Shown: positions 48,426 to 61,648 of the stretch, one piece after another
Numbering within the stretch: position 1 is the first letter of the stretch
Layout of the letters: every line of letters starts with the position of its first letter
Source: Aphidius gifuensis
Taxonomy: Eukaryota; Arthropoda; Insecta; Hymenoptera; Braconidae
DNA: 64,000 nt
Reading direction: 5' to 3'
Assembly: GCF_014905175.1 (NCBI RefSeq)
Contig: NC_057789.1
Location: 25,726,555-25,790,554, forward strand
The notes under the pieces: generated by a model
What the model saw: only the letters and a program-made list of their open reading frames with translations
What the model was told of the DNA's origin: nothing
The model's database searches: none
Program-made: the position numbers and the translations under genes

Positions 48426-50164
48426 GTAATTTAAGAAATTTATTTGATTTTAATTTTAATTTTTAAGGCTGTTTTTTTTACCTGTCGATATACAATTATT
48501 TTTATACTCACAAAATCTCTTTGGGAATTAATTTGAAATATAAAAAACTACGTGCTCAAAAAATTTAACAACTTTAGAATTTTTTTTAAGAGGCTAAAAA
48601 TGTCGATTAAACTGGTATTTTGAATTTTTTTTAAGTCTATATATATGCAAGCCATTTTGTTACATTTAAATTTTATTATACTTGGTGAAATCTTGTGTTA
48701 TTTTTATCGTCAATCTGTTTTATTAAAACTTTTGGCAAATCTATTTTAGTTTATAATGATGAATTAAACTAGAAAAGTTTTTCATATGGTTTCTTAAAAC
48801 TTTTTTGATAGTAGATATCAAAGGTCAAAGACCATCAAACAAAAAACAAAAAATAAAATCTTTTAAAAAATAAATGATTATCGAACAGTGTCTGTATATA
48901 TTTTTCAAGTCGTCAATGTGAAGCCTTAAACTTACGCTTGTCATTTATTCACAATATTATTTTTTTATTTTTATTTCTTCACTCTATAGTTTCTTAAAAG
49001 TAAATGAAGCATTAAGGCTTCACTAACTAACGTGATTTATCAGGGTTTCTTTACTACACTATATTCAACTTGAAACAAAAACAAAAATTAATTTATCAAA
49101 CAAAAAAAAAAAAAAATGTAAATTAAATATTAATTTAAAAATACAAAAAGTTTTATTTTCGATATAAAAACATTTTCTTTTTAAATTTAAATATATTTTT
49201 ATTTATATTTACTTATTTTCCAATGTATAAATTTAAAATAAAAAAAAAAAAAACTGATATTATTTGATGTTGTAAAGGCAAACACGTGTGTGCACATATA
49301 TATAAATAGTGAAAAGTCATTGGTAATACGCGCAGACTAGTCCTGGTGCCTCAAGCCAAATGCCATAAATAAACGTTAACACCGGAAACTCGTGTGAGCA
49401 TGTTGGCCACGATAAATATACTCAGCACCGATAATGGTTGGTGCTTTGACCATCAGGAACACCAAAAGTGCAGTTTGTTTTCCATATAAAAACGTAAATG
49501 TATTGTATTGTATTTCGACTGTTGTTTTATATTTATTTATTTTCTTTTTTTTTTTTTTTTATAGTTTAGTTACTCTCTTTCTATCCCTATAGTAAAAAAA
49601 ATATATATACGATTACGTGTTTCGAATATTGCCAAGAAGAGCTAGCTCATTCCAATATACAATATATACGGATGTTGCATAGTTCATTTTGTTTAAAAAC
49701 AAACTTTTTGACTTTAAAACTTTATATTATACAATCCATCATTTTAGAGTAATACACTATCTAAAACAAGGTATATAAACGTGACGTTATATATATACTC
49801 AACAAATTTACCTTGATAATATAATTTAGTTTATATATTCTCATTTTTTTTATTTTTATTTTCTTGTAGAATTTTTAGAAGAAGAGTTCAAATACTTTGT
49901 GGGTAGATAAAAAAATAAATTTTGTATGATCTTTTTTGTTTTTTGTTTTTTTTTTTTTAAACAAAAACAACAATATTTGTTTATTTTTATTTTTTATTGT
50001 TTGAAACATAGTGAAGTATTTATTAGAAATATTATTTGGCTACTGTGTAAGATCAGTTTTCGAAAAGTCCATTAATTTGACTCAATTATTCTTATTACGA
50101 GAACTTTTTTTTTTTTTTGATAAAGTTTTTAACACAGTGCTGTATTTGTACAGGATTATTTTAA
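48426..50164. other. AT-rich non-coding DNA, possibly intronic
   Basis: No gene was recognised. A balanced patch covers 49265-49490 (includes CACGTG near 49274). The rest is homopolymer-rich. Confidence 0.5.
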
Positions 50165-50690
50165 TTTTATTATGATATTATGGTTCCAATATTTAAACAA
50201 AAGAGAGATTTAATTATTCTACAAATTACAGAATTTTATTTCGATTATAATTATTCTTTTTTTAGAATTTTATATTTTGCCAAAATTTGGTATTTTCAGA
50301 CCATTGTTTAATTTAAAATATATTTCCACGTAAAAATTTCATAAAATTATACTTCTAATATTTAAACAGAACTTAAATATAATTGCCCTGAAAATTTTAG
50401 AATTTAATTTCAATTATTTTTATTTTTTTTTCGAAATTCGAATTTTATATATTTATATGACCGACGCTATTTTGGCTGGGAGTCATATTTGTTTGGAAAT
50501 ATATATTTCTAGGCAAAAATATTATGAAATTATGCTTTTAATATTTAAATAAGATGAAAATATTATTTTTAAAAATTAATTTCATTTATTTTCATTTTTT
50601 AATTGTATATAATTTGCTGGGTTTTTTGTATTTATGCTTGATATCTGTTCCAAAAAAAATATTTTTAAATTAAAATTTCATGAAACTATT
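50165..50690 (+). repeat. Decayed tandem repeat, about three copies of 170-183 bp
   Basis: The word AATATTTAAAC or AATATTTAAAT recurs at 50188, 50357 and 50540. Each is preceded by an AAAATTTCATAAAATTAT-like stretch and followed by an A/T block with TAATTTCAATT. A fourth partial copy follows near 50670. The copies are strongly diverged, so this is an old array. Confidence 0.55.
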
Positions 50691-52155
50691 AATTTATTCT
50701 ATTACAAAAATTTTGTCAATGATATTTTCAGCAAGACATTCTAACAAATTGAGTATTGACACTTGATGTCCAAGTACTTGCTATAATTCAACCGTAGAAT
50801 TTAATAAGATTAACCAGAATGGTTTATAGTTTTATTTTGCAACAAAATTACACTTGAAAAGTGTCAACATGTCATTGTTACTCGACTGATATATTTTTTT
50901 CTATTTTTACTCGACAAATTTTGACCCAAAATTTAGATAGACAGCATTGTCTAGTAAAATATATGAACACATAAAATTGTTTTAGTTTGAATCTTTTTTT
51001 TTTTTTTTAATCACTATTGTTTGAAGAAAAATTGATTGCTTGAAACTATATTTTTTTTATTTATTTATTTTCTTCTTTTTTTCGCATTTTATTTCCAATC
51101 ACTTGACATTTTTTTTTTTCCCTTTTCATCTGAGTTTTTACTGTGCACTCATTTTCGTTTGAATGACATTTATATTTTTTTTATATACCTATACTTCAAG
51201 ACTGATAAATAAAAATAAGTTTGTATTTTATTTTCATACGTGTAAGTATTTTTTTTTATCATCACATTGTATTCATTTTTTTTTTCTAATTTAATAAGTT
51301 GTTTTATAAAATTTACAGTAGAATATTATCAATTTTATTTATTTCAAAATATTGAAGTTGATGATAAAAATTTAATTGCAATTAGTAAAGTTGAAATATA
51401 AATTATAATATATTTTAAGACCTTTCACTTTCAAGAAATTTCTTGATGACAATTAAATTGTTGTTAGATATTGGTGTATTCCTAATTATCAAAATTAGAT
51501 CTTAACCCAAACATGAATTCACGTCTCGTCGGTTGATTGTAATAGTGGCTGATGACAATAGTGTTAGATTGTAGTACAGTAAAAAATCGAAACAGCTTAA
51601 ATCAATCCTCTCTCTATCTTCATGCTTTAATAATTAAACAATACACTGATAGGGTTCAATTAAAAATTCTTCTATCATTAATAAAAAAAGCAAAAGAAAA
51701 ATATAATGAAATTTCAATGAATCATGAATAAAACAATGTGACTTTTTATTCTTTCATGTTTCAAATAAAATCTTCAACAAAAAAATCCTTTGAACATTTT
51801 ATTTTTTTTTATTATTCATAAGACTTTTTCAATCGTATTATAAATAATATATTTATATAACTACTACAATTGAAATAAAAAAAAAAAAAAAAGAAAATTG
51901 AATAAAATAAAATTCAAAGTAAAACAAGGAAAAAAGTTATTGATTTTATGATTTTATTAAAATCACCAAGTATATACTTAAAGTGATACTCGATGTTAAC
52001 AATAATTTTCTCGTTTTTTTTTTATTTTTTCTCTCTAATAAAAATAATAATAACAATTTGATATTAATGAAATGACGTAAATGTATTTTGGCAATTTCTC
52101 TTTGTCTGTTGTAATTTTTAAAAATATATATATTTTGTCGTCATCGTTTTTCCAG
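50691..52155. other. AT-rich non-coding DNA, ends in a strong splice acceptor
   Basis: No gene was recognised. The tract GTCGTCATCGTTTTTCCAG at its end is an acceptor for the candidate exon at 52156. Confidence 0.5.
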
Positions 52156-52268
52156 CTAGAAACACAAGACGTTATAACCCAAGTACGATGTATCTGTGGC
52201 TGACAAGAGCTTACGCAACCAAACCCAAACCAATCGAATTCATTGAAGCATGTAATAATATTTTGTAG
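52156..52268 (+). CDS. Candidate terminal coding exon
   Basis: After the acceptor TTTTTCCAG, one frame (needing one base from an upstream exon) is open for about 37 codons. It reads RNTRRYNPSTMYLWLTRAYA and ends in a TAG at 52266-52268. Composition is varied and the DNA is less AT-rich than around it. AATAAA words occur about 110 nt further on (near 52377-52390), as expected of a 3' UTR. In phase 0 the segment instead reads LETQDVITQVRCICG and stops. I recognise neither peptide, and no upstream exon is proven. Confidence 0.3.
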
Positions 52269-54600
52269 GCTCGAATGAGTACGTTTACTCTCTCGTTGAT
52301 CGAAATAACGTAGGACACATAGTGAATTTTATTCAGTAAAACAGAGTAAGATATATAAATGAAAATAAAAAAAAATAATAAATAAATAAACAGACATCGA
52401 TTAGCTGTGGTTAACGGAGCATCCAGCCACGGCAGTCCAAAGTCTATATAAAAATTTAATAATATATTTAAAAATATATATAATCAAGTAATTTAAATAT
52501 TTAAAAAATAAAACAATAATTACAATGGTCCAGTAAATTTAAATCCCATGAATTTGTATTAAGTCTCAATGTCGTGTCCCAAGGGCGATGGCCAACTATA
52601 TGTGTATAAAGTCCTTTTAGCAGCTTTGCAGGTTTAATATCATTCTGGAATATACCCATGAGACTTTCATTAAGGAAATTTACAATAGTGCTATATATTC
52701 TTGCATTTTACAAAATTTACTAGTTTTTTTTTTTTTTATCTTTTATTCTGTTTATAAACTCTCATCAAATATCAAATATCGTACACACGTGTTTTTTAAT
52801 TTATAAAATTATTTTAATCAATGAATATAACATTTAAAAAAAAAATATATCATCATAAATTTTTATATTTTTTATAAGCATAAATTTAAAAGGTAAAATA
52901 ATAGAATATTAGTATTCATATGAAAAATTTATTTAGGTCAAAAAGGATAAGTAATTCTGTCTCACGTACTTGCTCGTTATATTGAAACCAGGCAATGTGT
53001 ATACACATATATATCATGATATTACAAACAGTAATATTCGTGTCTTGGTTTGCATGTGACTATAAATGCTGTATATGAATTTAATGTTTTCATAGATGGA
53101 AAATATTGAAAATCGATTAGGATGATATTGACGATGGTGGCTTGCTTCCATGAATAAATATGTACAAAATGCAAAAATTTTATCGTGATTATTAACGAAT
53201 GTGTTAAGGGGAATTGAATATCCGCATTTTCAGCCATGAACATGTGTTATTTTAACATTTGTATAACAATGTAAATTTAAGTTGATTGACGACTTGTGTA
53301 TTAAATTTTTAGAGCTTGTAAAATTTTTACTTTGAACGATAGATACATATTTTTTCTCATCATCAAATATCTGCATGTATATTTATAAATTCACTTGAAC
53401 TTTTATATGAAAAAATTTCTCATCATTATTACCACAATAATATCGCCATCAAGTTTCAATTGATTGATATAAAATAAGAGAGAAATATATATATTTTTCT
53501 TTTGATTTTAATTAGAAAAAAAAATGAAGATATAGTATCAAGAGTTGAGGTTATATTCTATCTCGCATTTGCTCCTTGAAAATTCGCGGTGACTTTGACG
53601 AAGGTATATTGGGATCAATAAGTATCGGGTAAGAGAGAAAGAGAGTAAAAAAATAGAGAGGTAAATATAGAGAATATTGGATGTCTCGTTGAATGAGGCC
53701 ACTGGCTTCGATACGCCTGAAATATTTTGTTGTTTTTTACTTTGAAATCAAGAAATGATAAAAGCAATTATAATTGAAAAATAAAAAAAATAAAAAATAT
53801 GTTTTATGTTTTTTTAAAAATTAAAATAATATATAATATTTGACTTTGTATATTTAAATATAAATTTAAAAATGTCACTTTTATAATTTTCAATTTAATA
53901 AATTTTCAATTTTATATTACAAAGTTTTCAATTTAATTTTAAATTATTTGCTCTACAAATTTTCTCTCGATATTTGTTGCAATAAATTACAAGTATTGAT
54001 ATAAATCTTGAGTATAAATTTAATAATAATTATAATTTGTATATAATGTATAATTATATTTTGAAAATCTACTTATATATTTATCTTTAAATTATCTTAA
54101 ATTTATAATCACTATTAAATACATATATTCATAAGAAGATTAAAATTTTACAATTACAAAATTTACGTTATACTTGATATTAACTTGAGGTACAAATATC
54201 ATGCTTCATTGATTTTTAATATTATTAAATTTTTTACACAAAATAAAAAATATAAAATAATATTTCTAACCCTCTTGAACAATTTGTCACGGAATGTTAA
54301 CATGAACTTTATACACAAATGAAATATTAGATGTATATTTTTTAACCACTGTAAAATTCAAAATAATATTTAAATCACCCTAAAAGTTTTCTAAAATTTA
54401 TGCATCATTTTTAAGTATATAAATAAAAAGAGACACAACGTATAATCCTCTTTTGCTATTATCAAATGTCATCTTATTTAAAATATTATGCATCATTACT
54501 AATTAGTTATACAATATTTTAAGAACTTTTATAAGCTACATAATTAGTTTTAAATGAATAGTCATTAATTTTATTATGTAAAAACATATGTATTAACATT
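52269..54600. other. AT-rich non-coding DNA
   Basis: No gene was recognised. The minus strand at 53022-53243 is open for 73 codons with a mixed composition and no repeats, in a patch of balanced composition; it has no recognisable motif. Another balanced patch lies at 53570-53740. Positions 53760-54600 are almost pure A/T. Confidence 0.45.
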
Positions 54601-54931
54601 CAATAATAATATTTTTGAATTCAAATTCATCCGCAAGATGTAGCTTTTAAGTATTGACTATAAATAATATATGTTTATTTCATCAATTTTAAATATTTGT
54701 TATATTGTTAAATAAATTAAAGCATGTTATAATTAAATTGCGTACTTTTTAATTAAATTGTTAAATTCTACTTTTTGTTAATTAAATTAAATATTTTGTT
54801 ATCTGTTAAATATTTTGTTAACTGTATAAATTGTCTTTACTAAATTAAATTGAAATATAAACTTTTTGTTACAACTTATTAATTTTAATTACATCTTGCA
54901 TGAATTTGAATTTATATCATATTATTATTGA
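54601..54931. repeat. Imperfect inverted repeat, 331 bp (MITE-like)
   Basis: The left arm (54601-54643) with AATTCAAATTCATC and GCAAGATGTA pairs with the right arm (54890-54931) carrying TACATCTTGC and GAATTTGAATT. CAATAATAATAT matches ATATTATTATTG at the outer ends. The arms are about 43 bp with a few mismatches and a central spacer of about 245 bp. Weaker inverted similarity seems to continue outward to about 54515 and 55020. No duplication of the target was identified. Confidence 0.5.
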
Positions 54932-57900
54932 TTGATTTTCTAATATCATATAATAACAATGTATTGATTCTATTAATTTAAAATCCTAATGAAAATCGTA
55001 CTTATTTTAAAAATATAAAAGAAAATAACGAGGTATTAACAATACTGTGCACAATTTGACATCCTCTATTATTCATTATTATTATTATCCATTATTATTA
55101 TATGACTGTTAAAAATAGTCTATAGTAGGGAGTGGCAAAGTGTACTATTTAAAAAAATAAAAAAGAAAAAAAAAACGAGGCACACGATGATCTTAAAAGA
55201 CGACGTAAAATATGTCATAAAAAAAACGATGGGTCTCGTTACCTCTTGAAAAGGAAGCATTAGAACCTAGTGACATTAGCAAAATGCTGAAACGAATTTT
55301 GAAATGACGTGATCCGTGTCGACTGTATAATGTCTTTTCATGTTATAATACACTATCTTCTAAAACTCACATTCGCATTATTTTATTATTATTTTTTGGC
55401 CATTTGGGAAGTTGGTTTTAATGTCAACTCTTAAATGTCACGTGACCCTAAGCTATCGTATATATGAACTTGATGTTTTTCCATTTTTTTTTATATAATA
55501 TATATAAAACAAAAGTGACAAGCTAGGTTTTTGGATATATGTCATAATGCAGGTATTCTCAATTCATCACAAAACAATATTATTGTTTTATTTTACTGTA
55601 TACATGTGTATGAATGTGTATACGTGTGTATCCTTTGGTTGTTTTAAATCCTGGATGATATAAAATACACAACAATTTGCTTTTAAACGAATATTCACAA
55701 GACAAACTCAAGCATGTTCTATTATACTTAAATGAACAATCTATTGTTGTTATTGTATTGTTATTTTACGAATTGCCAGAATAATTTATATATAGTAAAT
55801 TTATGGATTTATACAAAGATTGGGGAAAATTAGTTTTGGATCAATAATATTTTACATTCATATATATATAAATATTAAATATACAAAACAATTTTTGTCA
55901 TGGTTTTTAAATTAATTAAATTAATTTCTATTTATCATTTTTTTTTTTTTGCGTATAAAATTACTATTGATAAAAATTTTTTCTATCATAAAAATTCATC
56001 ATCAATTGATTCGTAATTTCTATCAAAAAAAAAAATGACAATTTCTAATTAATTCAGGTCGTGAGTGACAATACATAAAGCCTGTAATTTTTTATTTTCC
56101 AAATATTAATCAAATATATACAAGAGCTGATGTTGCATAAATTTATTTTTAAAAAAATAAAATTACTTTGATCCAACGATCAGGTTAAACACGTGATTCA
56201 CTTGGTCACGAGGCTCAATTTCTATTCTCCGAAAATATATATATACACATTTATGCAATGGGGTTTTAAACGCCAGTATCAAAATATACCACAATGGAAT
56301 TAATACCCAAGTAACGTGGTCCATCGTACTCATGAATCTGTATTCTCTGCGTAATACATAACTCATACACAAATATATTTATTTATGTGTGTGTGAATAC
56401 TCGAGACATATGGCTGTATATTATTGAGTATAAGAGTGAGATGGTCACATTTTGAGATACACACAATGTTGTACATAACCAATGGGGCTTTTCAACCATA
56501 CCATTGTGTATATATACAAATTCAAGTTATATACACCTACAAAGCTTGGACAAAAGCAGTGCAATGCCACGTGACGTGGTTAACCACAAATTCGATTCTA
56601 TCTAAACTAGAGTTTCTCTCAAACTATATGAGATAATGTTTCAACAACTATAATATTTTTATAAATATATAATTATTAAATCATATATTCAATTAATTAA
56701 ATTTTTTCAAATCAATTTATTTTATTTATTACGATATTTTATTGATCAAATATATATTTTTTTTCTACTTTCAAATAAATATAAATTTTGTCGACTTGTT
56801 ACACCTGCTACACAAATATTCGATAAATTTATTTACTTATTTTATGATGTTGTATATAATTCATATATAAGCGCATTTCCATTGCAATACAATAGTCTAC
56901 AAACACTTGCTGAAATAGAAAGAGACAAAATATTAAGCTCGAGCAATAGAATGAGCAAAAATTCTCTCGAGCTTTTCAGCAAAAATTACATATACATAAG
57001 TTAAGTCAGAGTTGCTCGGATTGCTTGAAGTTTGCTTATGTTAGCCCGTTTTAGTTAGACCCCGGAATAGCTCTTGTAAACACTTGGTCGTTTCTGGGTT
57101 ATATGTTATGGATAACTGGGTGTACCAAAGAATATATATACACTGAGAGAAATTCACATCTTTGAATGTGTCTTGAACTTTATTTATTTATTTTCTTTTT
57201 TTTGCTTTTGGATGTTTATATATATACAATACATTTTGTGTAAGCACACATGTTCAACGGAAATGCATTTAGATTTAAACTGCTACTACCAGTATTCAAA
57301 CTCGTAAATGTCATTTTGGTTGAGCCAAGAAATTCACACGTTTCAAATTGCCTCTATATATTTTCATTTCTCCTTTATACATTTTTTTTTTCAATAAATA
57401 TAATAATCATTTAAAAAATTAAAACAAAAGACTGTTAATATATTTATATATGAATTTTGTGGTGTGTGAAAGTAACAAAGAGATGAAACATGTCAGAATA
57501 TTGAATTACAACTGAAAAAAAAAAAAAAAAAATTGTGAATTACAAAGTCAATTTACAGTCAGAAAACTTGGCAAACATCATCCACACAATTTCTTTCAAC
57601 TTTCAACCCCTTTTTATTATTATTATTTTTCTTTTATTTTTTCTTTTTACCTCCCCCTTGCTGGCTTTTTAAACATCACCTTTCTACTATACCTTAATAT
57701 CTCATCTGTTTATATATTTTACACTTCGTACACAGTATTTTATATTTATCGCTTGGCAACAATTAGTAGTAAAGTTTCAGCTGTGTGGCAATAAAGATAG
57801 CGACCGATCGTAAAATGTCTACCCTGAGAATGTAACTAATTATTGTGTGGTAGACTGTTTAAAAAAGTTTTTTTTTTTTTTTACCCATCTTAAAGTACCT

Positions 57901-59114
57901 CTTTGTAATTATTATTATTATATTTTACAAAAGATATTATGTATTAAAAAAAAAATGACATAATACTGTTATCAAGAAAGCAAGACAATTCATTGGTTAT
58001 AATTATTAAAAGTTTTAATATATTATTGTGAGCTAAATTATATGTGATATATTAAAAATGTATATGCGTTAACATGATGTGGTATATAGTTTTTCTGTCT
58101 TTATCTGACCAATAAAAATTTAACGATCATCTAAAACTATAAAGCCATATAAGAAAATATGTGGTATGAGTAAAAAATGTATTTCTACTTGCTTTGGTAT
58201 TACAAATTGCGTAATAATTTACCAGAAAATGCTTGATTAAATTCCCCAACTTGAACTTTATCCATCGTCATATATATGTGTGCTTTTATTTTCTAACTTG
58301 TGATTTTCACAAGTTAAAGGGTTTTTGAGTAGATCGATATTCACTCGTGGTTTTTGAATGAAGCTGCCTTTCGTCTTAGATGGTGGTCAGGAGTTATTGC
58401 TATAGTGGTTTTTGATCTTGTGGTTTTTCCTTCCCCTCCTCCCCCACCCCGCTGTAGGCCATATTTCTCAATTCGATACCTTCGCTGTGAATCGCTTCAA
58501 CCAAACTTCTTCCAATCATCTGGAAAAATATTTTCTGGATATACATATAAGTCAAGAAACTTTTTAAAAATATAAATCGTTTTAAGTTTTTTTATTTTTT
58601 TGTCGACTTGAAAAATAACATTTTTTATATTTTAAACTTTAAAATTGCAAAATCAACTGAAACCCATTTTTGATGGAATAAAAAAAATTTTTAGTAATTA
58701 ATTTTATATTAAATTATTATTTTTTTTTTTTATTTTTTTATATACTTAATAAAAATAATTTTTATAGCATAAAATTGTCATGAATATTAAATTCTTGGGT
58801 ATTTTTTATTTTTATTTTTTTATTTTTTTCATATACAAACATAAAAGAAATATTTTATTTGTTTTTACTTGTTTCCCAGTTGATTAAAACTCGAAAAAAT
58901 TTCTCAACTTTTATATGAAAAAAAAAAGAATATATATAAAATGGAAATGGTACCCTTGTGGCTTTAGGCAAATCCCTAGGTCAGTTTCACTTCATATACA
59001 GATGCTTTTTTAACGTTTACAAAAATTTTTATATAATTTTTTATTTCTTGATATTTATATTTTACTGAATAATGTATTGAAGTTGTTTTTAAATATTATT
59101 TTGTTTATTTACAG
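54932..59114. other. Non-coding DNA with scattered balanced patches
   Basis: No gene was recognised. Patches at 55180-55460 (CACGTG near 55438) and 56170-56600 hold two opposed short open frames (minus 56163-56372, plus 56424-56636). The word CCACGTGACGTGG lies at 56567-56579. A perfect 9-bp hairpin TAACTTGTG/CACAAGTTA with a 5-nt loop is at 58294-58316. Another patch covers 58320-58510. The right end is an acceptor tract (TTTGTTTATTTACAG). Confidence 0.45.
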
Positions 59115-59310
59115 AATTTATATGACAGTGTTGGAGTGATATTTACAAAATGAAATAGTTAATCACTTGAGAGGAAATACAAGGATTACACACATTTTGA
59201 ATATTCGAGGTTAAAACCGGATAACCATGGGTCGTCTATGTGACTACTGGGGATACTAGTTTTACTGATTGCTGGTGAATCTCTGTTCATGAGATAAATT
59301 TTGAAGCTTG
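59115..59310 (+). other. Candidate 196-nt exon, UTR or last coding exon
   Basis: It is bounded by a good acceptor (TGTTTATTTACAG) and a consensus donor (CTTG-GTAAGT). The DNA between is visibly less AT-rich than both flanks, a combination unlikely by chance. All three frames contain stops, so it is not an ordinary internal coding exon. In phase 0 it reads NLYDSVGVIFTK and stops at TGA 59151-59153. This could close the frame left open by the exon at 48361. Otherwise it would be a 5' UTR exon with short upstream ORFs (for example MGRLCDYWGY) or part of a lncRNA. Confidence 0.4.
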
Positions 59311-60152
59311 GTAAGTTATACAACTGTGTTTCACTTTATTTTATATATATATTTGTATCCTCAAACTGACCAACGATCATGAGGGCTTGAAGTATCACAC
59401 TCAAACCTTGCGAATTATGATACATATATAATTTTGTGTGTGTGTGTTTGTGTGTGACTATATAGAGACAGTATATGCAATTGAAATCGTTTTGATATTA
59501 CTCAACCGAGGATGTGTATATATATATACATTGTACATGCCAAAACTTTTCCCACGAGTTCTTGATTTTCTCCCTTGAACTTCTATCACCATCTCTCAGT
59601 AAAACCCACTGGTGTACACTCTGTGTGTGTCTCTGGTGACCCTCTTTGAGTTTCTATACCAAACACGAAATAAACTCATTTCTCTCGGCATCTCTATATT
59701 CTACACTTTAACTCTGAAATTGAGTCTTTTTTTTTTCTATTTTTTTGATATCGTAATCTTTTTCATGTTTTTAAATTTTTTATTTTTTTCACTTTGATAT
59801 TTGCCAAGTGAGAAAAAATAAGTATTGTATTTTATGAGTTAATTTCATATTTTTTAATATAGATATTTTGTGCTTTTGTAAATTGCTAAAAAATATAAAA
59901 CCCATTTTCTGTAGATTTTGAAAAAAAAAGCTGTGTATAGAAAAATCAATCAATTTTAAAAACCACATTTGTTTTTTCTTTTTTTTTTTTTTTCATTATT
60001 ATTATTAATTAATTGATAAAATAATAATTGTTATTATTAAAATTTTTATATTTTACAAAAAAAAAATAAACACCTAGATGACTCATGAGTGAGTTTTATT
60101 TGGAATATTCAAACTCGTCAATAGAAATAAATTTGAGTGTTTTTTTTTTCAA

Positions 60153-60188
<36 letters not shown>

Positions 60189-61561
60189 ATTGCCCACTTG
60201 GCATACCGATTTTGTTCAGTGTTGTGTATAAATTTTTTTTCTCGCTTTTGATTGTTAAAAAATATTGCTGGACACGTACCACTTGCACCCGCGTAAACCA
60301 TCACAACTTTAGCAAAATGCAGGTATATATAAGCCAAACAAATATATACACATACTGGCTCCTTCATATGAACAGTCGCTTTATACGCAACGTGAATATT
60401 AAAAAGCCAGTGTCAAAAACCATTTTATTCGACAATCAAAAAAATAAATAAATAAAAAAACTACAAATAAACTAATAAACACAAACTAACATCCTGCATT
60501 TTTCAACGAAACATTTTATTTTTTTAAAAGTAAAATTCTTTCTTTATTTTTTTTTTTTGGTTTAAATGTAAATTTGTCTTTTTAACTTTATCATGAAACT
60601 TCAGCTTGGCGAATTTATTATTTCTAAATCCTCAGGAATACTAAAATTTTCTACAATGTTTCGGAAAATCTCATGAAAATTAATTTATTTTAATGCAACT
60701 CTCTCGTGAGTCAAATCGCCTGTTTGTGAGGCACTCATTGTTAAAAGTCGACAGAGTTGAAAAAGAGATGAGGCTAGTGAAATAGGATAAAAATAAAAAA
60801 TCAAAAAAAAAATAAAATAAAAGGATGTTGAGGATAAGAGATGAAAAGAGGAAAACACTCGGATACCCAAATTAGTTCGATTCAAAACGTATTTTTTTCT
60901 TGTCTCAAAAGTGATTCTGGATTCACAGGGGATCTTTTGCCTCGTCGTCAGTCACCTACCCTTCTCATTCCTTTATTTCTTAATTTTTTTTTTATCTTAT
61001 TTTATTTCTCTATCTCTTTTTATCTCTCACGCTTTATTTTTTTTTCTTGTTTTATTTCATCGCACGGTTGCCCTTAACTTAGTTCTACCAGTAGACGGTA
61101 AAAATTCGTTGCAGCATTCGCGATATCATCCTGTCCGAAAAGACTTTCAATGACATCCACATTTTTTACACTTCAACCGTTGAAATTCAATTTAGTTTTT
61201 CGATATTTCTGTATTGTCAAAAAAATAAAATAAAAATGAAAAATACAACTTTATAACTTTTAAATAAAAAAAAATCATATATAAATCAAAGTTTTCCATT
61301 GAAAAAAAAAAAAAAAGTAACAAGTATATTCAAGAATTACTATTATCTCTTTTTCTTTTTCATATTTTATTTCATTTTTTTTTTTTTTTACAATAGTAGT
61401 GTAATGGCAATTTAAAGAGATTTAAAAAAAAAAAAAAAACTATTTTTTGGTCCATTTGAGGCAATAAACCGCGATACAGGATGAACAATAGATAAAAATA
61501 AATATATATACAGTACGATGGATAGTCTCCAATTGGTTAGGATCAATTTAAGAGGCTGGCC
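59311..61561. other. Non-coding DNA following the candidate exon
   Basis: No gene was recognised. A (GT)n run lies at 59434-59456. A 33-base poly-A run (60154-60186) follows a poly-T run (hairpin-prone). Balanced patches lie at 60250-60420, 60690-60770, 60840-60970 and 61065-61165. Confidence 0.5.
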
Positions 61562-61648
61562 ATGTACTATCGATTTGAATTTGCCGCTGTCTTGGCCCTC
61601 TTCCTATTGGCCATCATCTATATATATCCAATAGTGTTAAAAAAATAA
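61562..61648 (+). CDS. Candidate 28-aa single-pass membrane micropeptide
   Basis: An ATG at 61562 opens 28 codons to TAA at 61646-61648. The N-terminus is MYYRFEF. Residues 8-27 are almost entirely hydrophobic (AAVLALFLLAIIYIYP and onward), and the peptide ends in two lysines, the layout of a one-pass membrane peptide. Its first two thirds lie in DNA with codons such as GCC, GTC, CTC and ATC that stand out from the AT-rich surroundings. The length equals that of insect sarcolamban peptides, but the sequence is not recognisably the same. A chance ORF in a conserved regulatory patch is the main alternative. Confidence 0.2.
   Translation: MYYRFEFAAVLALFLLAIIYIYPIVLKK

Noticed and set aside
53022..53243. 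Minus-strand 73-codon frame as a gene
   Set aside because: Composition is protein-like, but there is no promoter, splice or family evidence. It is mentioned only in the region entry.
56163..56636. Opposed 69- and 70-codon frames as a gene pair
   Set aside because: No recognisable domains. Shared words such as CAATGGGG and CACGTG suggest regulatory or repeated DNA rather than genes.
60154..60186. 33-base poly-A as the tail of a retroposed gene
   Set aside because: No gene-like sequence precedes it; the window is full of homopolymers and a poly-T run lies just upstream.
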